NCBI GenBank assembly: GCA_012934845.2
Contig: WNNJ02001036.1
Span: 62,001 to 126,000 of the forward strand
From: Pomphorhynchus laevis
Lineage: Eukaryota; Acanthocephala; Palaeacanthocephala; Echinorhynchida; Pomphorhynchidae
Length of the DNA: 64,000 nt
Direction: 5' to 3'
Below the pieces are notes generated by a model. That model was not told the DNA's origin. It saw only the letters and a list, made by a program, of their open reading frames with translations, and did not search any database. A program made the position numbers and the translations under genes. This document shows, piece after piece, positions 42,486 through 53,679 of the stretch (position 1 is the stretch's first letter; each line of letters opens with the position of its first letter).

Positions 42486-44200
42486 TGACTTAAATGTTTA
42501 CTTTGGTAAGTTGATTAATAGTAGAAGCTTAAATACATCAAAGATAAACATTTGGAAAACTTATGTATTAGATAAAATTAGAGAGAAATTGAAAATAACA
42601 AACAATTATAAAAGGAAAGATAAAATTAATAAAGATATGTATACAGAACTTACTAAATTAAAGCATAATTATATAATAACAACTATTGATAAAGGCAGTA
42701 ATAACTTTGTCTTCATATGCAAAAAAGCTTTATTATGATATACTGATGAAATAAGTTAATTCTACTGATTTAAATGTAAACACAACATATGAATGTTGTG
42801 ATTTAAGTTGAGAAACAATTATTACAAGTCATTTTTCTATAATGGATAAGAAGGGTATAAAAATTGAATAGGATAATAAAACTATACCTATATTATATTG
42901 GAATCCAAAATTACATAAAAATCCAATAAAACCTAGGTTCATATGTAGTGCGTTTAAACGGACATTAAAACCACTTTCAGTCTATATGAATAAAATACTT
43001 AAAGTAATTAAAGCACATTTTAAAAAATATTGCAAGGTAATCGAAATTAATACTGGTATAAAACACTATTTCAGTATTAATTCTACAAAAGCATTTTTAG
43101 AACACACAAAAGGAATAAATTTTCAGAATATAAATAGTACGATTTTAGTAGGCTTTATACAAATATAGATTTAACAGATTAAAGAAGCGTTAGAAAATTA
43201 ATTAATCTTATATTCGGAAATAAACAGATATTCGTTGAAATAACTATAGCGCATATCTAACAAAAATTAAACCATTAAATAAATATAAATATATGGATAA
43301 AATTAAATTATTAGAATCCTTAAATATTTTAATAAATCAAAATTATTTAAATGTAGGGGCATCTATATTTAGACAAATTGAAGGTGTTCCAATGGAAGGT
43401 AATAGTATCCCAATTAGAGCTGATTTATGTCTAAGTTTTATAGAATACGAATTTGTTCAGAACTTTGTAAAAAATATATATAAATTATATAAAGATATGA
43501 AATATATGTTTCGATATATTGATGATATATGTGTGTAAAACTCTAATAATTTTTATTCAATGAGCGAACAAATTTATCTAGGTAGCCTCATTCTTAACAA
43601 AACCAATATTAATGATAAAGAAGGTGTATATCTAGATATGAACATTTAAATTAACATCAATTAAAACTACTATTAATTTATATCGTAAAGATGACATATT
43701 TAAATTTACAAGAAACATATTTTTGCATGATCATTCATGCATACCATATAATATAAAATATAATACATTAAATAATGAAATTTTAAGAATTGCAACAATA
43801 TGTAATGATATTGGATTTCTTCAAAATCATTTAAATAATTTAATAGATGCATATTTTAAACTAGGTTACTATAAAAATACCATCAAACAGAAAATAGTAA
43901 AATATATAAATCAACACAATAATATTCAAAAATATAAAAAATCATTAGCGGAGAATTTTTATGGATGGATAAACTTTGTATTAGAATAAGTAGATAAACT
44001 TTATATTAGAATGGATATTAGAATAATAATATACTTTGTATTATAATAAGATACTATATAATCAAATTAAATCACAGGAAATACGTCCTTAACACGTATT
44101 TGGCCCCGCTACCATGTTGGGTAGAGGAGTTAGGGGCCGAAACCTTATAGCATAGCAGTTCCTCCTGATGACGTAGACTCAGTTGGCTGATTTGATTAGT
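42486..44200 (+). mobile_element. Permuted PLE, right part: RT, C-terminus, 3' UTR
   Basis: 42490-42740 corresponds to 7020-7260 (NIWKTYVLDKIREKLK, TTIDKGSNNFVFICKK). 42890-43170 holds WNPKLHKNPIKPRFICSAFK. 43293-43538 holds motif B (VPMEGNSIPI) and FRYIDDICV. 43723-43989 is the C-terminus. 44073-44172 is the structured segment, and the tail ends at TGGCTGATTTGATT near 44195. Several breaks. With 39640-40685 it forms one element split by an 1.8-kb antisense insertion. Confidence 0.85.
44073..44172 (+). ncRNA. Structured PLE 3' UTR segment, GGCCCC/GGGGCC form
   Basis: Clear P1 (AAATACGT/ACGTATTT) and full 6-bp P2 (GGCCCC/GGGGCC). Followed by GAAACC, the P3 distal strand and TTCCTCCTGATGA. In this copy the proximal P3 strand has two changes (CTACCATG). 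The tail follows at once, with most of the usual A/T-rich 3' UTR missing. Confidence 0.55.
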
Positions 44201-44570
44201 TTACCAATTGTATATTCAATTGTTTACAAAATAGGCATGTCAGTAATCAACAACTGTGTTGTTAGATTGGTGCTCTGCGAACGAATCCGTTTAAGAAACG
44301 TACATGTTCTGAAATACTAATAAAAGTCAACAAACTTGCTGGAGATCAAATTTCATATATCAATTACATCATCAATCATTTCTTTTCTTGTAAAGAACTG
44401 CATTATGTAGCTTATACAAAGACCTTTTTTGATGAATATGTTGTTATCTTTGAAATTTCACGAATTAATCATGTGATTTCATGAACTAATACTACACAAA
44501 ATTAATAATAAAAAGATTTACTTATCGGGTGTAATCTGCAATGAACAAGCAAATACAACAAATCACTTAC

Positions 44571-45602
44571 TGAATCCACTTGGTGGAGCAATGGTTGTAG
44601 TCGTTGTTGTTAGAGTTGTAGTCGTTATTGTTGTCGCCGTTGGTTGTACTGTAGTTGTAGTCGTTATTGTTGTCGCCGTTGGTTGTACTGTAGTTGTAGT
44701 CGTCGTTGGTTGTACTGTAGTTGTAGTCGTCGTTGGTTGTACTGTAGTTGTAGTCGTCGTTGGTTGTACTGTAGTTGTAGTCGTCGTTGGTTGTACTGAA
44801 GTTGTAGTCATCGTGGCTTGTGCTGGAGTTGTAGTTATCGTTGTTGGTTCTACAGTTTTCGTTGTGGTTATTTCTTGAGTAGTTGTGGTCATTGTGGGTG
44901 TTGATGAATTTGTAGTCGTCGTGGGTGTTGATGAATTTGTGGTCGTCGTGGGTGGTGTAGATGAATTTGAAGTCGTTGTTGAAGTTGATGAATTTGAAGT
45001 CGTTGTTGATGTTGATAAATTTGAAGTCGTCGTGGGTGTTGATGAATTTGTAGTCGTCATGGTTGACGCGGGAGTTGAGGTTTCCGTGGTTGCTTCTACA
45101 GTAGTAGTCGTAGTGGCCTGTTCTGAAGTTATAACCGTCGTGGCCTGTTCTGAAGTTGTTGTCGTCGTGATCTGTGCTCGAGTTGTGATCGTCGTGGTTG
45201 GTTCTCGAGTAGTTGTGATTGTTGTGAACGTTGTTGCAGTCATCATCGGAAGTGTTGCAGTTGTAACCGTCATTAGTTGTGATTCAGCTGTAGCTGTGGT
45301 AGGTGGTGTCATAGTTGTGATCTTTGTGGATGATGCTGACTGTAGTGTAGTTGTGGTGAGTGGTTGTGCTTGTGTTGTTGTGACTGGGGTGCCGAGGTTG
45401 TTGTCGTTCCAGATATCACTAAACCAACTGCAACACTGACGGCCACTCCAGTAAACACAAGGCCGAGAATTGAAACTCCCACAATGAGAAGAATGCCGAT
45501 GCTGTTTTAGTAATAAAGAAAATAATAAAATACTAGAAACATCTTAACTTACAGATTAGACCAGATTTTTTCCATTTCGATAATTCCTTTATGTTTATCC
45601 AT
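44571..45602 (-). CDS. Thr-rich mucin-like membrane protein, two 5' exons
   Basis: Exon 1 is 45553-45602 (minus): ATG, MDKHKGIIEMEKIWSN, donor GTAAGT. A 51-nt intron ends in CAG. Exon 2, 44571-45501, begins with a hydrophobic segment, IGILLIVGVSILGLVFTGVA, then a very long Thr/Ser/Pro stretch (repeated TTTTTTVQP, TNSSTP and SEQATT). It ends GFS at a strong GTAAGT donor. A cytosolic N-terminus, one membrane span and a heavily O-glycosylatable extracellular stalk make a type II mucin-like protein. The membrane-anchor frame and the Thr-rich frame differ by one base near 45390, so the gene may be decayed or the sequence imperfect. The open donor means more exons lie downstream, possibly the modules at 39451-36445. 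The plus-strand Val-rich frames are shadows. Confidence 0.65.
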
Positions 45603-45609
45603 ATTTTAA

Positions 45610-46400
45610 GTTATTTAATAAGTAGAAATATACTTTCGTTTCATTTTTTGATATTTATAGAGAAATAGTCTAGCTAAAATGCTAAATATTCAAACAAAGG
45701 TGTGTCTTACATTTATACGGTTTTCTTGACTAGCCTTTAAAATATCGTACGTTTTATTCTCTATACAACTAATAATTTCCGTATTACGCGATTTTCGTGT
45801 CACATGTTGTTATTTAATACGAAAAGATAATTAAAGAAAGTTCGTTTGGGGATAGGTGATTTTATTTATTTGTTTTTTTTAAACGTTTTCAAAATGAAAA
45901 CAGTAAAATTTTATCTTTTTTTTAAACATGGGAGCCGTGATGCAATTCATAATGAAATATTTGAAAAACTATATTTTACATTATTCCTCCAAATTCTGAC
46001 GGTGATTTTAAAAGTTCTAAGCTCTTTGCGTTTGTAAATTTTATGTAATTTTAATAATTTCTAAAATTCGACTGATATTGTCCATGGATATGCAATTTTT
46101 AGAGGTTTTTACTCATTTTTATTTTATATTTTATCGATTTTATCTTTTTAATTTATAAATAATATAAAATACGTAGACTATTGTATGTTCATTACAGGTA
46201 ATTGTTTATCACAAGATCGATTTTTCATAATTGCACGACGCAATTATGTATCAACTTATTTAGTTCAATTATCCGGGTGATATCATCTTGTCGACTATAT
46301 GTATTTGGATCCTGCTCTCGTTTGACCAATATTGGCATCAATATCTTACTGCCAATTTAACATTATGATTAGTTTATCCACAAAATTTATTTAGTTTAGT
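45610..46400. other. Upstream flank of the mucin-like gene
   Basis: AT-rich, no gene recognised. A PLE-tail scrap, AAATACGTAGACTA, lies near 46168. The 63-codon frame at 45846-46037 has no motif. Confidence 0.45.
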
Positions 46401-46404
46401 GGTT

Positions 46405-48145
46405 TGTGTTCGACTGAACATAATGTGGTGTTCAACTGCACAGTGGTGTTCAACTGCACATTGGTGGTCAACTGCACATAATATGGTGTTTAATTGCTTA
46501 TAATATGGTGTTCAAGTTCATATAATGTAGTGTTCAACTTCATACAATGTAGTGTTCAACTTCATGTATTGTGGCGTTTAACTGCACATAATGTGGTGTT
46601 CAACTGCACATAATGTGGTGTTCAACTGCACATAATGTGGCGTTTAACTGCACATAATGTGGTGTTCAACTGCACAGTGGTGTTCAACTGCACATTGGTG
46701 TTCAACTGCACATAATATGGTGTTTAATTGCTTATAATATGGTGTTCAAGTTCATATAATGTAGTGTTCAACTTCATACAATGTAGTGTTCAACTTCATG
46801 TATTGTGGCGTTTAACTGCACATAATGTGGTGTTCAACTGCACATAATGTGGTGTTCAACTGCACATAATGTGGCGTTTAACTGCACATAATGTGGTGTT
46901 CAACTGCACATAATGTGGTGTTCAACTGCACATAATGTGGTGTTCAACTGCACATAATGTGGTGTTTAATTGCTTATAATATGGTGTTCAAGTTCATATA
47001 ATGTAGTGTTCAAGTTTATTTAATGTAGTGTTCAACTTCATGTATTGTGGTGTTCAACTGCACATAATGAGGTGTTCAACTGCACATAATGTGGTGTTCA
47101 ACTGCACATAATGTGGTGTTCAACTGCACATAATGTGGTGTTCAACTGCACATAATGTGGTGTTCAACTGCACATAATGTGGTGTTTAATTGCTTATAAT
47201 ATGGTGTTCAAGTTCATATAATGTAGTGTTCAAGTTTATTTAATGTAGTTTTCAACTTCATGTATTGTGGTGTTCAACTGCACATAATGAGGTGTTCAAC
47301 TGCACATAATGTGGCGTTTAACTGCACATAATGTGGTGTTCAACTGCACATAATGTGGTGTTCAACTGCACAGTGGTGTTCAACTGCACATAATGTGGTG
47401 TTTAATTGCTTATAATATGGTGTTCAAGTTCATATAATGTAGTGTTCAAGTTTATTTAATGTAGTGTTCAACTTCATGTATTGTGGTGTTCAACTGCACA
47501 TAATGTGGTGTTCAACTGCACATAATGTGGTGTTCAACTGCACATAATGTGGTGTTCAACTGCACATAATGAGGTGTTCAACTGCACATAATGTGGTGTT
47601 CAACTGCACATAATGTGGTGTTCAACTGCACATAATGTGGTGTTCAACTGCACATAATGTGGTGTTCAACTGCACATAATGTGGTGTTCAACTGCACATA
47701 ATGTGGTGTTCAACTGCACATAATGTGGTGTTCAACTGCACATAATGTGGTATTCAAGTTCATATAATGTAGTGTTCAAGTTTATTTAATGTAGTGTTCA
47801 ACTTCATGTATTGTGGTGTTCAACTGCACATAATGAGGTGTTCAACAGCACATAATGTGGTGTTCAACTGCACATAATGTGGTGTTCAACTGCACATAAT
47901 GTGGCGTTTAACTGCACATAATGTGGTGTTCAACTGCACATAATGTGGTGTTCAACTGCACATAATGTGGCGTTCAACTGCATATAATGTGGTGTTCAAC
48001 TGCACATAATGTGGTGTTCAACTGCACATAAATTGGTGTTTAATTGCTTATAATATGGTGTTCAAGTTCATATAATGTAGTGTTCAAGTTCATTTAATGT
48101 AGTGTTCAACTTCATGTATTGTGGCGTTCAACTGCATATAACGTA
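46405..48145. repeat. 22-bp minisatellite with higher-order structure (~1.7 kb)
   Basis: The base unit is GTGGTGTTCAACTGCACATAAT (about 80 units). Variant units (TTTAATTGCTTATAATATGG, TTCAAGTTCATATAATGTAG, TTCAACTTCATGTATTGTGG) occur in a fixed order. This cassette recurs near 46488, 46718, 46968, 47187, 47400 and 48030, with a partial cassette near 47750. Between cassettes the number of plain units varies. The pattern shows amplification of both units and cassettes. Confidence 0.95.
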
Positions 48146-48149
48146 ATGT

Positions 48150-48770
48150 AATATAATACTTTTTAATAATCGCAAATTTTGCCATTTCCAGGCATTTACG
48201 GTATTTTTAGCAAAATTATTGAGATAAAATGCTTAGCCAGTCTAGCAAGAATGTGTCTTAAATTTCTTTTATACTTTATGGCTCTGCTAATTTCTTTGAT
48301 ACCCGAATTTCTAGCTTTCTATGAAGCATATTTTGCGTGACGCACCTTTTTTGATTATGCAAAATTTAATTTACCTGATTTATAAAAAATCAATACCAGG
48401 TACTCATTGCGCGAGCTTTGTTGCTCCGAACCTTTTTTGTATGGCTACACACTATTAAGCTCGTTAATTTTTGGGGCACATCCAAGACGATTACATGTTT
48501 TGCCATCTTTTGTTTTGATTCTTGCTTAGTTTTTTAAGTGATAACACCATATTAGTGTATATGATATTTTTCTGGAATTTCGTTCATATACATTTTCGTT
48601 AAAACTGTCTTAGATCAATGTTCGTATTGTTCTCCTTTCATATTTTCTGTTTCATAACACTATTTGATTCTCGGAACCCTTCCTAAAATAAAAACAAAAT
48701 TTTTTCTGTTGTGTCAATACTTTAATTATTGTAATATTTAATTTTATTCTTAATATATAATTCGTATTCC
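48150..48770. other. Spacer without recognised feature
   Basis: AT-rich. No convincing ORF, repeat or RNA seen. Confidence 0.5.
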
Positions 48771-49750
48771 TCCTTTATTGTTTTTAATTGCTTATTGTGA
48801 TTGCATTTTTCAATTTTATCTATATATAAATGTGTTAACTCATATTCTAAAATATGACCTTCTTCGTCTTTTAATCAACTTGCTCCAATGTTGTTCCAGT
48901 GGCTTATTCCTAGCGTGGAAGATGAGCCTTGAACAAAGGAAAGCCTTAGACACATTAATAACACTGTTTTCAGATTCACCAAAGATTATTGCTTTCTTAA
49001 AAATATTCTTTCCTCTATGGAATATTTGTCTCTTTCGCTAGATCTTCTATACAACTTAGCGTTGTCGTGAAGGTGGTCGAACCTTTTATTTTAACTCGTC
49101 TCTTTTCATTAATACAAGGAAGTTTACTTTTCAAAGTCAATGGAGTTTTTTTCCATATATGAAATAAGAAGTATTTACACATATTTTTGTTCAATACTAA
49201 GTCGCGCCTTTTTGCTTTTTCTTCTATTAAATTTTGATAATGTTTAATTATTTGTTCAAACTTTGCGTCGTTTGTCTCTTCTGAAGCATAACGTTATATC
49301 ATCGGCATAATTAATTGCACAAATCTAATATTAGGATCTTTTGTAATGTTGTATATATAGAAACAATGAACATGATCGGCGAAATAGGCTATATCTGCGG
49401 TACAATCTGATCAATTTGGCTTTAAATTCTGGGCTGTCTCGCAAAGAGAAAAATTATATTTTTAAAATTTCCATAATTCTCCCACCAATATCAACCGGAA
49501 TTCCTGCAGCTTTGAAACCAATTTTAAAGTCTTCATTAGTGATATTATTAAATACTGTAGAGAAGTTCAGAGCATATATGACTTTGCCTGTATTATCATG
49601 AATTACCTTAGTTTACAATTTCTAAGTGCACACCAGTAATCATATCTAGGCACTTTTATATGACGCGGCACAGTGGTTGAGAGCCAATCCACCAGCTTAT
49701 AAAATACTTGTTGAAGTTTATCTCCCGAACATGGCTTAAGTTGCAACAAT
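48770..49750 (-). mobile_element. LINE reverse transcriptase fragment
   Basis: Minus strand: VIYALNFSTVFNNITNEDFK with IGFKAAGIPVDIGGRIMEIL (49590-49450; motif A region with the usual Asp replaced). CAINYADDITLCFRRDKRRK follows at about 49320 (motif C, YADD intact). A worn thumb region runs down to 48900. The plus-strand frames 48778-49041 and 49416-49601 are shadows. Frames shift several times. Confidence 0.65.
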
Positions 49751-49789
49751 TATTTACGATGCAAAATTTGCTCTAAGACATTTGCTTTA

Positions 49790-50150
49790 CAGACGAATCA
49801 GATACAGATAAATCAGATCAGCTAACTGAGTCTACGTATTTTATGTAATTTATAATTTAATATATGAAATTTAATATATATTTTATGTAATTTATAATTT
49901 AATATATGAAATTTAATATATAATTTATAATTTAAATTTTATAAAATTTAAATAATTAAATAATAAATAATTGTCATGAGATTTTCTATAATTTATATTT
50001 TTTTAGTTAAAATAAAAAATTGAAATTTAAAATAAAAGTCATTTTTATGAATTAATTAACAAATAATAGACGTTGTATCATAATAAGAATTAGAGGTCAT
50101 CAGGAGGAAATGCTATGTTATCAGGTTAAAATACAATTTAGATGTAACTT
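49790..50150 (-). mobile_element. Solo PLE 3' tail
   Basis: CAGCTAACTGAGTCTACGTA (terminal tail, complement) at 49816. An internal A/T part has ATTTAATATATGAAATT duplicated. Then CAGACGTTGTATCA-type and GGTCATCAGGAGGAAATGCT up to 50130. A perfect 11-bp hairpin, ATGTAACTTTG, follows at 50142-50170. Confidence 0.8.
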
Positions 50151-50439
50151 TGTTTTAGCCAAAGTTACATATATTTTATATATTTGTTGCTCATAAAAAT
50201 AATTATTTGATCAAAAGAGAGTTAATAGAATATTTATTGAAATTGAATGCTGGATAGCTAACTGCTATCATCAGGATAAAATTATCTTGATAATGATTTA
50301 ATACTATATTCAGTTTTCGGCAATTAAATTGGGAGTTGATGATCCATCATTTCCAGCTCAAATGTGATTCGCGAAACCGACGTCTTAATATCTATATTTT
50401 GATTTGATCTCAATTATCTGATCTGATTCAATTTATTGA

Positions 50440-50640
50440 ATAATTAAAATTTTAAATAAAAGCCAACTTTATGAAATGACTAATAAATAACAAACGTTGT
50501 ATCAGAATAAGGATTAGAGGTCATCAGGAGGAACTGCTAAGTTATCAGATGACACCATCTATTGCTCGACGCAAAATAGCAGCGGAACCAAAGACATGCA
50601 AATGACGTATTTCCTCTGATGAATTATTCGAATTAAAATA
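50440..50640 (-). ncRNA. PLE tail with structured segment (diverged)
   Basis: Minus-strand orientation: GGTCATCAGGAGGAACTGCT at 50519, AATAGCAGCGGAACC and CATGCAAATGACGTATTTCC to 50622. Enough remains of P1, P3 and the outer stem to identify the segment; P2 is changed. Confidence 0.5.
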
Positions 50641-51470
50641 TTTGTCAAAAATATTTTATATCGTTAAAAATATTGCTTTCCCAAATTACTAGCTGTGCAT
50701 AGAATTTAGTTATTAAACTTTCTAATGCCATTATTTTCATAGCAATACTTTATTCAAATTCTTTCACGTAAATAGATAATTTAAAAAAGATTTTTTGCAA
50801 GCTAGATTTAAATGTATGTTTAAAATTTTTAATAATCATGATTAATTTCATCAATTTTATTTTAACTACGGATTTCGGTCTGGTATCCAAAGCTGTTACA
50901 ATATTTTTTACATTAATTGCTAAGCGTCTCCGTTTATACTAATCAATAAGATGATCAACATTTTTGTTGAAAAAACGATATTTGCTTAAATCAACACTTC
51001 ATGAAATTTATAAAAATGATCATTTTTCCATGTTATCGAAGCAGATCCATATAATTGATCTTAAAGAATTCGCATATGTAAAGTGAATATTAACTTATTG
51101 CCTAATTGCGATAATATATAGAGAGAGGGAAGCTTATATCGCTTCCCTCCTTTCCTTATATAATCTCAAATAGACATTTTAATAAAATAAAAAATAAACC
51201 TGCTATTTAATGACTCAGAACCCTGTAATGGCTAACAACGAAAGCAATTGTAATTTAAAATTACCAATTACCAACGAAGTGGAAATTACGCAACATAATT
51301 CTTCCCGATCGTTTTTATATAAAACGTGTTGATAGAAAATGTAGCAACTTGAAAATGATCTAAATGATTGAATGCTTGTTAACAAAAGAACACTTGTTTC
51401 TTTGAGTCTATAAATTTACGGATTTCAAATATTTTATAACCTTAAATTTTCTAAAACTTGATTTTCATAA
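50641..51470. other. Spacer without recognised gene
   Basis: AT-rich. Contains a hairpin GAGGGAAGC/GCTTCCCTC at 51125-51149 with a 7-nt loop. Nothing else supported. Confidence 0.5.
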
Positions 51471-52400
51471 ATTGATTATAGATTACATATCATGTATCAA
51501 TGAGATCATCGGGAGAAACTGCGATGTAAATTAGTTTCGTTCTCTATTCCTCAACACAACAATTGATTTGTTGTGTTGTCGAGGCCAATGTATTTCCTCT
51601 GATGGAATTTAATTATATATTGTTGTCTTATTATAATACAGAGTATATTATTTACTATTCATCGATACAAAAATTCCACATAAGAGTTAAAATTTATTTT
51701 TAATAATATTTTGTTGATTTATACATTTAATAATTTTCTGTTTGATTTTATTTTTATAGTAACCTTGTCAATTTATTGTCTGAAATTGTTTAATTTTTCA
51801 AAAAATTAGACAATTTTTAATTGGTTATATGTTTATAGCAACTTAGTTTAAAATAAGTATCTTTTAAACTATTTTAATGATTTTGAAAACCAATATTATT
51901 ACATTATAATAAGTTGTAAAATTTCATTATTTAATGTATTATATTCAATATTATATGGTATACATGGATAAAAATATGTTTCTTGTAAATTTAAATATGT
52001 CATCTTTACGATATAAATTAATAGTAGTTTTAGTTAATGTTAATTTAATGTTCATATCTAGATATATACCTTCTTTATCATTAATATTGGTTTTATTAAG
52101 AATAAGGCTACCTGGATAAATTTGTTAATTATTAGAGTTAAATTCACAATATCATCAATGTATCAAAATATACAACATTTTAAAACTTGCGTGGAACTGC
52201 TAACTAATCAAGTATCGTACGTTATTCATAGGCCCAGCATAAATTTGTTCACTTATTGAATAAAAATTATTAGATTTAAATGCACATATATCATCAATGT
52301 AACGAAACATATATTTTATATCTTTATATAGTTATATTTATTCTTTTAAAAGTTATAGTTGACAAATAAGTCAGTTATAAATGGGCTATTATTATCTATA
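51470..52400 (-). mobile_element. Permuted PLE, diverged RT C-terminus with 3' UTR
   Basis: 51507-51605 is a worn structured segment containing a perfect CAACACAACAA hairpin with loop TTGAT (51552-51578). 51640-52140 encodes the C-terminal part on the minus strand (LYRKDDIFKFTR region, YLDMNIKL). 52240-52330 is a second piece around motif C. More diverged than the other copies, with several indels. Confidence 0.75.
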
Positions 52401-53080
52401 TTTTATTGTGAGAGATTATATATAATACCTAGTCGCGATTTTGGTCCGCTAGGTGCCAGTCGATTAAGTATTAAGCTGGCACCTATTGCGAATTAGCCTC
52501 TCAGTGGAGCGGCCCACGCAACTATGTTCGACATGAGTCGATTAACTGCTAAATAATTGGCAGGCTTGCATCAGCCGTCGTGATAATCCTATCATGGACT
52601 ATCTCAAATATCTTCAATGAATCTAACGGCGGATTGGACAATGGGCGAAAAAAGGCGTAAGAGTCACGGATGCCTGTTGTCTTATAGTGGCAATGTTAAA
52701 TCATCAAAGGATATCGGGAACTGGAGATAACCGAACAAACAAAATCACTCCGATGACTCCAACAGCAGATTGGACAATGTACGAAAAGGCGAAAAGGCGG
52801 AAGGGAGTCACGGATGCCTGTTTCTTTACAATGGTGATGTTGGATCATCAAAGGATATCGGGAACGAGAGATAGCCGGACAAACAAAATCAAGACAATGA
52901 ATATAACAAGCAAAAAATTTACAAAAAATATATTAGAAGCTATAAATAATGGTCAGCTCACCACTGACCGGAGGAGTTTTCATTGTCGGGTACCGTTTGA
53001 CCGGGCAGTTGTACGGATACAACGAATGAGGCATCAACATCAGTAACGGGCTAGGTCATGAGCTTTGGGTTATGACTAAA
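52401..53080. repeat. GC-richer stretch with a 135-bp tandem duplication
   Basis: GATTGGACAATGGGCGAAAA (52633) and GATTGGACAATGTACGAAAA (52768) start two ~135-bp units. Both contain GTCACGGATGCCTGT and CATCAAAGGATATCGGGAAC. The 119-codon plus-strand frame (52687-53046) follows from this repeat. It probably belongs to the LINE whose end starts at 53080. Confidence 0.55.
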
Positions 53081-53540
53081 AAGATAAGATCTCGGATAAA
53101 GGCGACCAAAATAAGGTACTTTCACGCGTGGCCAGTCTTAGCCTTAGAGATAAGGTTAGGAATTCGGCCATTCGGGAAAGACTCGACTTAACGTCGCTGC
53201 TTCTCCACTTCTAAGAAAGTCAGTTAAGGTGGCTAGGACACGTTCTGAGGATGTCAAGGGTTCGCCTATCTCGGAGGGGTTTATAGGCTGGACTCTCTGG
53301 AATGAGTCCTCGAGATATACCTCGATACCGATATAAAGATCAGATGTCGAAACTGGCCGAAAAACGTCTTGGGCTATCTGAAAGAGAACTCCAGTCTGTT
53401 GCCAAGTATCGCGATATCTGGAGTAGTTTGGTTCGTACACTGCCTTCGACGACCCGACATCCGAACTAGTGTTTGACAAGAAACATCTGATGTATTTTAA
53501 GTTTTTGCTTGTCAATAAATTGTTGTAGTAGTCCCGATTT
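53080..53540 (+). mobile_element. LINE 3' end (RTE/R1-type C-terminus)
   Basis: Plus strand: LRWLGHVLRMSRVRLSRRGL, matching the RRWRWIGHVLRM-type block at the C-terminus of many non-LTR RTs, followed by a worn Arg/Ser-rich end. The minus-strand 119-codon frame (53515-53156) is a shadow. Convergent with the minus-strand LINE that follows. Confidence 0.6.
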
Positions 53541-53679
53541 CAATCAATCTTCATTATCTCATACTATATATAGGAATTAGTAGATCTTGAGCTACAAAAC
53601 ATCAAAAAAAGAAAATAAGTCATATCAAAGCAAAGTAGTAACATAAGTCCAGAATAGTCGATTCTGAGCCACCATTTCC

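Noticed and set aside
44591-45439. Long Val-rich plus-strand frames (95 and 184 codons)
   Set aside because: They are the antisense shadow of the Thr-rich repeat; the minus strand has a start, a membrane span and splice signals.
46405-48145. CRISPR-like array
   Set aside because: Units are contiguous without unique spacers and the context is animal nuclear DNA; it is a minisatellite.
52687-53046. 119-codon plus-strand frame as a host gene
   Set aside because: It spans a 135-bp tandem duplication next to a LINE end and has no recognisable domain.
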